From NCBI GenBank assembly GCA_019115865.1, contig DXCT01000085.1:58067-122066 (forward strand): DNA of 64,000 bases. Reading direction: 5' to 3'. This document shows, one piece after another, positions 57,745 to 64,000 of the stretch. The position numbers and the translations under genes are program-made. The stretch comes from Candidatus Yaniella excrementavium. GTDB lineage: Bacteria > Actinomycetota > Actinomycetes > Actinomycetales > Micrococcaceae. The notes below the pieces were generated by a model. That model was given only the letters and a program-made list of their open reading frames with translations, was not told where the DNA came from and ran no database searches. Position 1 is the stretch's first letter. Each line of letters opens with the position of its first letter.

Positions 57745-58766
57745 GTCGCTTAGCAACTTGGGGTAATGAACTGTACACGGGCAAAAAGTCCTATCCGTTC
57801 GTACAAAAGTGGAAGACTTGGTTTACGGTCGCGCTGATCTTACTGGCCGTAGCTGCCGGCATCACTGCCTTGCGCGGTGGCTTCAATATGGGCATCGATT
57901 TTCGTGGCGGCTCGGAATTTACCGTCTCAGGTGTAGAAAACACAGATCCAGCTATTGGTGAAGAGGCCGTTTCTGAAGTCATCCCGGAATCCGAAGCAAC
58001 AGCTACGAATATTGCTGGTGGCACTATTCGAGTTCAGACAACAGAGCTGTCCGATGAACAGACTCTTGAAGTTGCCCAGAATCTGCAACAGGGATACGAG
58101 GTCACCGCTGAAGAGGTGACGTCCAACTTCGTTGGTCCAACCTGGGGGCAAGCTGTATCCGAACAGATGTTTTTCGGTCTGATCGTGTTCCTGGTACTGG
58201 TTGCCTTGTATCTTGCTCTATATTTCCGAACATGGAAGATGTCTGCTGCAGCGATTATCGGCTTGCTGTACGTTGTGATTTTGACGGTAGGTATATACGG
58301 GGCTGTTGGTTTCGAAGTGACCCCTCCTGCCATTATCGGCTTCCTTCTCATTCTGTCGTATTCGCTTTATGACACCGTCGTGGTCTTCGACAAAATACGT
58401 GAGAATACCCAGAATCTAGCGGAGGATCGACAGAGAACGTTTGATGAGCTTGTGAACTTAGCTGTCAACCAAACGTTGGTTCGTTCAATCACCACGTCCA
58501 TTGTAGGTATATTACCGGTAGGATCGATTCTGTTTATTGGTGCGGGACTGCTAGGAGCCGGCACGCTGCGTGATATTTCGCTTTCCATCTTTGTAGGTAT
58601 CATTGTCGGAACTGTCGCCACCTTGTTTATTCAGGCACCGCTGTTTGCGCTGTTGCGGAGAAACGACGACGAGATGAAGTCTCGGGACGAACGAATTTTG
58701 CGTCGTCGGAGCTTTGAAACAGATGAAGAGAATGACAATGACACGGAAACTGCTGCGTCGCAATAA
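57741..58766 (+). CDS. secF: Protein translocase subunit SecF
   Basis: GGFNMGIDFRGGSEF, SYSLYDTVVVFDKIREN; 4-nt overlap with secD. Confidence 0.96.
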   Translation: MSRLATWGNELYTGKKSYPFVQKWKTWFTVALILLAVAAGITALRGGFNMGIDFRGGSEFTVSGVENTDPAIGEEAVSEVIPESEATATNIAGGTIRVQTTELSDEQTLEVAQNLQQGYEVTAEEVTSNFVGPTWGQAVSEQMFFGLIVFLVLVALYLALYFRTWKMSAAAIIGLLYVVILTVGIYGAVGFEVTPPAIIGFLLILSYSLYDTVVVFDKIRENTQNLAEDRQRTFDELVNLAVNQTLVRSITTSIVGILPVGSILFIGAGLLGAGTLRDISLSIFVGIIVGTVATLFIQAPLFALLRRNDDEMKSRDERILRRRSFETDEENDNDTETAASQ

Positions 58767-58786
58767 GCCGTAGTAGTGGAATATAT

Positions 58787-58833
58787 GCGCTGTCCTGTAA
58801 TCTTGAATCCAAGTTGCAGGGCAGCGCTTTATT
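58787..58833 (+). terminator. Terminator downstream of secF
   Basis: GCGCTGTCCTG ... CAGGGCAGCGC stem (one G-U) followed by TTTATTT. Confidence 0.75.
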
Positions 58834-58933
58834 TCATATAAATGCTTGAACGTTGCTGGGAATTAGTGGAAACGTGAAGCACGAAGTAAGCTAAGTCTCT
58901 CAAGAAGTATCCAATACAAAAAGGGGAGAAAAC

Positions 58934-61201
58934 GTGGCTTCATCTCACGGCAGCCAGGCAGGCTCTGATGCCCTAGTGCCTGCACGTGGTTTTGGCCGGT
59001 TTTCTCGTCTTGCCGGTCGTGGTTACTCACCGTTATTGGAACCGCTGATACGGACATTGAAAGTCCGTCAGCCAAAAGACGATATTGGCCCCATTATACG
59101 AGCCTTTAACGTGGCCAATTATCATCACCGCGAGCAATACCGCAAGTCCGGCGATCCTTACATTACGCATCCGGTAGCTGTGGCCACGATCCTTGCGGAA
59201 CTGGGACTTACCGGCGAAACCCTAATCGCTGCACTTCTTCACGACACTGTTGAAGATACGGAATATACACTTGAACAGCTGGAAACTGATTTTGGCCCCG
59301 ATGTGACTCTCTTGGTGGACGGGGTCACAAAACTTGATCGTGTTAAATTTGGTGCGGCCGCCGAAGCTGAGACAGTCCGAAAAATGATCATCGCTATGGC
59401 CAAGGACGTTCGTGTCCTGATGATCAAGCTCGCTGACCGACTGCATAATGCTCGAACATGGCGTTATGTTGCGCCAGAATCTTCAGCGCGCAAGGCGAAA
59501 GAGACGCTTGAGATATATGCTGCCCTCGCGCACAGGCTAGGTTTGAACACCATAAAGTGGGAGCTTGAGGATCTATCCTTCGCTGCTTTGACGCCAAAGG
59601 TCTATACCGAGATAGTGCGGTTAGTCGGTGAGCGGACTCCGCAACGTCAAAAGATCGTAGCAAACTTGACCGAGCAGGTAGATAAGGAGCTGCGCTCTTC
59701 AAAAATTCGTGCCACTGTCACTGGGCGCCCGAAGCATTACTACTCCATTTATCAAAAAATGCAGGAGCAGGACAAAGAGTTTAACGAAATCTATGACCTG
59801 CTCGGGATTCGTGTTTTGGTGGAGTCAGTACGTGACTGCTATGCGGTACTGGGAGCGCTTCATTCAAGGTGGTCGCCGATACCCGGCCGGTTCAAAGATT
59901 ACATCGCAATGCCCAAATTCAATATGTACCAGTCATTGCATACCACGGTGATCGGGCCTGGCGGAAAGCGGATCGAGATCCAGATTCGCACTCACGAAAT
60001 GCATCATCGAGCTGAATATGGTGTAGCTGCTCACTGGGCCTATAAACGCGCCGGAACAGCAGACGCAGAAACCCCTGGCTGGCTGAAGACGGTACTGGAT
60101 TGGCAACAAGACGCTTCTGACCCCAATGATTTTCTCGATTCGTTACGGACCGAGATTGGTTCAGCAGAGGTGTACGTGTTTACTCCTAAAGGCGAGATCA
60201 AGGCCCTGCCCTCTGGCTCTACGCCAGTAGATTTCGCGTATAGTGTGCACACACAAGTGGGCCATCGAACAGTTGGTGCCCGGGTGAACGGCCGTCTCGT
60301 ACCGCTGAATACAGTGCTGAACCACGGCGATTCCGTAGAAGTATTCACCGATAAGGATGAGAGTGCTGGACCGTCTCAGGATTGGTTAGGCTTTGTCAGG
60401 TCGGGGCGTGCCCGTAATAGGATCAGGCACTGGTTCTCTAAGGAGCGCCGGGATGAGGTTATCGAACGCGGAAAAGAGCTCCTGACGAAAGAGGCTCGTA
60501 AACATACGCTTTCTCTGCAGCAGATGTTGAGCACCGACACGCTCACAAAAGTTGCTAGCGGTCTGAACTACGAAGATATTCAGGGTCTTTACGCGGGAAT
60601 TGGCGAGGGATCCGTCTCCTTGCAAAACGTTCTGCAGAGAATTGAAAACATCCTTGTACCAGAACCACATAAGGATGAACCCGAACCTGACACGGTATCG
60701 ATCCCTACTATCCCGCAACCTTCTCGTCACGCGGATTCGGGGGTAGTGGTTCCTGGTGCAGGCGATGTACTTGCCAAACTGGCACGATGCTGTGCCCCTG
60801 TTCCGCCAGATCATATCGTGGGTTTTGTCACGAGAGGGTCGGGGATTTCAGTTCATCGAAAAGACTGTCCTAATGTGGTGCACACTCCGGAGGCGGATCG
60901 CCTTATTGAAGTGGAATGGGCGCCGACTTCAGAGGCAGCATTTACCGTAGACATCCTCGTTTTGGCCCTTGACCGAAAACAGTTGCTCTCCGACCTGACC
61001 GTTGTACTCGCAGAGCATCATGTGAATATTCTCTCGGCAAACGTCAAAACGCGACGCGACCGGGTGGCGGAAACAAGCTTCGTTTTCGAGATGGGCGATA
61101 CTGGACACTTGCAACACTTGATGAATACGGTGCGGCAAGTAGATGGTGTATACGATGTTTACCGTCGATCGGATAGGAAGAAAACTTCGTCTACAAACTA
61201 G
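58934..61201 (+). CDS. relA: Bifunctional (p)ppGpp synthetase/hydrolase, RelA/SpoT homologue
   Basis: HPVAVATILAELG, LLHDTVEDTEYTLEQL, TGRPKHYYSIYQKM, TGS and ACT domains; GTG start. Confidence 0.95.
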   Translation: MASSHGSQAGSDALVPARGFGRFSRLAGRGYSPLLEPLIRTLKVRQPKDDIGPIIRAFNVANYHHREQYRKSGDPYITHPVAVATILAELGLTGETLIAALLHDTVEDTEYTLEQLETDFGPDVTLLVDGVTKLDRVKFGAAAEAETVRKMIIAMAKDVRVLMIKLADRLHNARTWRYVAPESSARKAKETLEIYAALAHRLGLNTIKWELEDLSFAALTPKVYTEIVRLVGERTPQRQKIVANLTEQVDKELRSSKIRATVTGRPKHYYSIYQKMQEQDKEFNEIYDLLGIRVLVESVRDCYAVLGALHSRWSPIPGRFKDYIAMPKFNMYQSLHTTVIGPGGKRIEIQIRTHEMHHRAEYGVAAHWAYKRAGTADAETPGWLKTVLDWQQDASDPNDFLDSLRTEIGSAEVYVFTPKGEIKALPSGSTPVDFAYSVHTQVGHRTVGARVNGRLVPLNTVLNHGDSVEVFTDKDESAGPSQDWLGFVRSGRARNRIRHWFSKERRDEVIERGKELLTKEARKHTLSLQQMLSTDTLTKVASGLNYEDIQGLYAGIGEGSVSLQNVLQRIENILVPEPHKDEPEPDTVSIPTIPQPSRHADSGVVVPGAGDVLAKLARCCAPVPPDHIVGFVTRGSGISVHRKDCPNVVHTPEADRLIEVEWAPTSEAAFTVDILVLALDRKQLLSDLTVVLAEHHVNILSANVKTRRDRVAETSFVFEMGDTGHLQHLMNTVRQVDGVYDVYRRSDRKKTSSTN

Positions 61202-61824
61202 TCTTGCGGGCTAGCCACCAAAGCATTGGATTCAGAGACCAGCTGATCTAAACGCTGTATGGCTTGATCCATACCGGGGAAGTGACGTTTGTGATGAAAA
61301 CGTTGCTGAAGATCAGACACATCTAGCAGGCAAGCGAGTTCTTTTGCACAGTCGTAGTGTCGAGCAGTGCGACCGCCGCGCAAGAGATCTTCTACAGTTA
61401 ATTCTGGGCTTGTGACAACTGTGCCACCGATGACGAGAAGATCCTTATCGACAATATCGCTACGTTGCAGATAGTCGATGTTTCGAAACGCCGTTGGGAT
61501 GATCTTTGAGCGGGACCGGGTTCCTTGGTAATTGGCAGTAGACGCTTCAAACATTTCAGGTGCCTGCCCACCAAGGTGAATCCAAGCTGCCGTCAGCATC
61601 GTTGCGGTCCAGTCACCGTCGACCAGCCGTTCACCTGCTAAACGGACGGCCTTGGCGCGTTGCGCAGGGGTATCGGGCGTCGTGACGTCAACATAATACG
61701 GTCCGAATTGTGGTCGTAGCAGCCCGTGGTAAGTCATCGCGGAAAGTTCTGAGGGTGAGAACGGATCGTACGGGACATAAAGGTCGTAATGGTTGGTGAT
61801 TGAATCAAGTGCGAGAAAAACCAT
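61198..61824 (-). CDS. Conserved hypothetical protein convergent with relA
   Basis: 208-aa uninterrupted ORF, MVFLALDSITNHYDLYVPYDPFSPSELSAMTYHGLLRPQFGPYYV; family not recognised with confidence. Confidence 0.65.
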   Translation of the reverse strand: MVFLALDSITNHYDLYVPYDPFSPSELSAMTYHGLLRPQFGPYYVDVTTPDTPAQRAKAVRLAGERLVDGDWTATMLTAAWIHLGGQAPEMFEASTANYQGTRSRSKIIPTAFRNIDYLQRSDIVDKDLLVIGGTVVTSPELTVEDLLRGGRTARHYDCAKELACLLDVSDLQQRFHHKRHFPGMDQAIQRLDQLVSESNALVASPQD

Positions 61825-61843
61825 AGAACCATGATGGCAAAGA

Positions 61844-61878
61844 ACAGCCCCAGCCGAAGGCGTGTCGGCTGGGGCTGT
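61844..61878 (-). terminator. Terminator downstream of DUF349 gene
   Basis: ACAGCCCCAGCCGA-AGGCGTG-TCGGCTGGGGCTGT, 14-bp perfect stem; followed on minus strand by TCTTT. Confidence 0.8.
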
Positions 61879-61918
61879 GGATAACTATTTCGCAATGCCT
61901 ATGCGTTCAGCCTTTGCA

Positions 61919-63280
61919 TTATTCACTGGCTGCCTGCACAACCTGCAACCACTGACGACGTGCTTCGAGAGCTTCTTTAGCTGAATTGACCTTCTGCTGA
62001 TCTCCTGCCCGTTCGGCATCCGCGAGATCCTTCTCCAATTGAGCAATTGCATCTTCTAGCTGCGCTTGAGCGGAGTTAGTACGTGCCTTCGTTTCCGGGT
62101 CACTGCGACGCCAATGCTCTTCTTCGAGTTCTGCTAAAGCGCGTTCAAATTTATCGATCTCAGCTTCCATGCGGCTGATGTCCTTGCGGGGAACCCGACC
62201 GGCCGCTTCCCAACGTGTACGGAGATCTTTCATAACGGTGCGCGCTGTATCGATGTCTTTGAACGGCAGCTGCTGCTGGGCTTCTGCAAGGAGTTGTTCC
62301 TTGGTCGCAAGGTTTGCTTCATACTCTCGGTCCACCTCGGCGTTGGCCGCATCGCGAGCATTGAAGAAGACATCTTGTGCACCGCGGAAACGAGCCCAGA
62401 GAGCATCGTCTTCTTTGCGTGAGGCACGAGGGGATTGTTTCCACTCGTTCATCAGATCCCGATACTTCAGCGTTGTTGGGCCCCACTCGGTGGAGTGTTG
62501 CAGAGCTTCGGCACGAGTGATCAGATCTTCTTTGACCTTCTTGGCTTCAGCGTTGCGGGCATCTAACTGTGAGAAAAACGCTCGGCGATTTTTTTCGAAG
62601 GTATTACGGGCAGATCGGAAACGTTTCCACAAAGCATCTTCCGTCGCACGCGGCAGACGGGGACCAGCTTTTTGAACGGTGCGCCACTGGTCAAACAGTT
62701 CGCGCATCTTCGCTGTGGACTGTTTCCACTGGGTCTTCGCTGGATCTTGGGCCGAGATCTCCTCGGCCCGTACAACGATTTCTTCACGGGCGCTTTGTTG
62801 TTCAGCAAGTGCTTTTTCCCGCTGCGCTTGCTGCTCAGCCTGCCGTTCGATGAGAGCGTTACGCAGTGTCTCCGATTGCTCACGAAGGTTGGCCATATTG
62901 CCCACCATTTGGCGTTGGCCGATGGCCTCGTCAATCTGAGCGAGCGTCTTTTCGAGTTCTTTATTGGCCGCATCCGTGTCCAGACGCTGTTTGAGCAACA
63001 ACAGCTGTGTCATAACATCGTCATATTTTCGGACAAAGTAGGCCAGAGCGTCATCTTTGGACGCCTCTGGGACCTGGCCGACTTCAATTTTTTCACCGCC
63101 ATCAAGGAGAGTCACAACACCGTCCTCCGAAATTTCAGCAAATTGCTGAGCTTCCGTAAGATTCGAAGTATATGCCGGAGCCGGTGCAACCGGGGCCGCT
63201 GGCGCTACCTTGGCAGGTGTTACAGAGCTTGGTTTTGGAGCCGCCGGTTTTGGGGCGTCGGGCTGTTGGCTAGGTGTCAC
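61919..63280 (-). CDS. DUF349 domain-containing protein
   Basis: Repeated W-x-R-F/ARFRGA coiled-coil blocks: LWKRFRSARNTFEKNRRAFF, LWARFRGAQDVFFNARDAA. Confidence 0.9.
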   Translation of the reverse strand: MTPSQQPDAPKPAAPKPSSVTPAKVAPAAPVAPAPAYTSNLTEAQQFAEISEDGVVTLLDGGEKIEVGQVPEASKDDALAYFVRKYDDVMTQLLLLKQRLDTDAANKELEKTLAQIDEAIGQRQMVGNMANLREQSETLRNALIERQAEQQAQREKALAEQQSAREEIVVRAEEISAQDPAKTQWKQSTAKMRELFDQWRTVQKAGPRLPRATEDALWKRFRSARNTFEKNRRAFFSQLDARNAEAKKVKEDLITRAEALQHSTEWGPTTLKYRDLMNEWKQSPRASRKEDDALWARFRGAQDVFFNARDAANAEVDREYEANLATKEQLLAEAQQQLPFKDIDTARTVMKDLRTRWEAAGRVPRKDISRMEAEIDKFERALAELEEEHWRRSDPETKARTNSAQAQLEDAIAQLEKDLADAERAGDQQKVNSAKEALEARRQWLQVVQAASE

Positions 63281-63451
63281 CGCTAAATACTTTCTTCTTA
63301 GGTGGAGATCCCGTCAGCCATCGGAGGACTGTTCTGAGATGGTCACTGTTAGCTTACGGGAAACGCATACAATGGCAGAGTACTTTAAAAAGCAGGCACG
63401 AAAGCGCTCATTGCAGGGTAGACGTGCTTAACCCTTGGAGAATATACCGAC

Positions 63452-64000
63452 ATGTCCCGTAAGACTTCATTATCTGGATTTCACGAATGGTTGCCGCAAG
63501 AGCGTCTCGTCGAACTCCATGTGCTCAATACACTTGCAGAAGTCTTCGAACTCCATGGATTTTCTAGTATCGAAACTCGCGCGGTTGAGTCACTGGGGAC
63601 GCTGCTGCGAAAAGGCGAAATTGATAAAGAGGTGTACACCGTGTCTCGCATCCACGAGACTGATGCACCGGATCCAAATGACACCTCTCGATTGGCCTTG
63701 CACTTCGATCTGACAGTGCCCTTTGCACGGTATGTGACGGAGAACGCCGGTCATCTTACGTTCCCGTTTCGCCGTTATCAGATACAAAAAGTATGGCGCG
63801 GAGAACGCCCGCAAGAAGGCCGCGCCCGGGAGTTTACCCAGGCCGATATTGATGTAGTCGGTGACGGTACGCTTGATTTCCGACACGATATTGACGTTGC
63901 GTTAGTAATGTCCGAGGCATTGTCCAAATTACCGATTGGGCAGTTCGTCATTCGGATCAACAACCGCAAGCTCGCTGAAGGTTTCTATCAGGGTATTGGG
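63452..64000 (+). CDS. hisS: Histidyl-tRNA synthetase, N-terminal part (truncated by window end)
   Basis: GFHEWLPQERLVELHVLNTLAEVFELHGFSSIETRAVE, LHFDLTVPFARYV, FPFRRYQIQKVWRGERPQEGRAREFTQADIDVVG. Confidence 0.95.
   Translation, partial: MSRKTSLSGFHEWLPQERLVELHVLNTLAEVFELHGFSSIETRAVESLGTLLRKGEIDKEVYTVSRIHETDAPDPNDTSRLALHFDLTVPFARYVTENAGHLTFPFRRYQIQKVWRGERPQEGRAREFTQADIDVVGDGTLDFRHDIDVALVMSEALSKLPIGQFVIRINNRKLAEGFYQGIG

Noticed and set aside
1-64000. Mobile elements, prophage, CRISPR-Cas, tRNA or rRNA genes
   Set aside because: No transposase, integrase, cas gene, repeat-spacer array or clear tRNA/rRNA sequence was recognised by eye; tRNAscan or cmscan would be needed to exclude small RNAs

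Overview
This is a 64 kb chromosomal window from an actinobacterium, most likely Micrococcales/Micrococcaceae-like judging by gene content and order. It is mostly densely packed housekeeping and conserved-hypothetical genes. They include glnA (partial), sucB, lpdA, pepA, sigA, type II topoisomerase B and A subunits (parE/parC or gyrB/gyrA type), sepH, dut, acnA, msrB, yebC, ruvCAB, yajC-secD-secF, relA and hisS (partial). Two accessory blocks lie between the parE-like and parC-like genes. The first is an oleA-oleBC-oleD long-chain olefin (beta-lactone) cluster. The second is a BlaI-type repressor plus M56 metallopeptidase, transcribed divergently from cydA-cydB-cydDC (cytochrome bd oxidase and fused ABC transporter). 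The blaI/cydA intergenic region holds two near-identical TTTCTAC-N5-GTAGAAA dyads, which suggests BlaI control of bd oxidase; this is the most interesting regulatory signal I found. Other points of interest are a 140-bp near-identical repeat inside sucB, an apparent ATT start codon for an RNase D-family gene, a WGR-like protein coupled to an aldo/keto reductase, and a Tat/lipobox Rieske protein. I found no CRISPR array, rRNA, tRNA, transposon or prophage. All calls come from reading the sequence and supplied translations; no database search was run.
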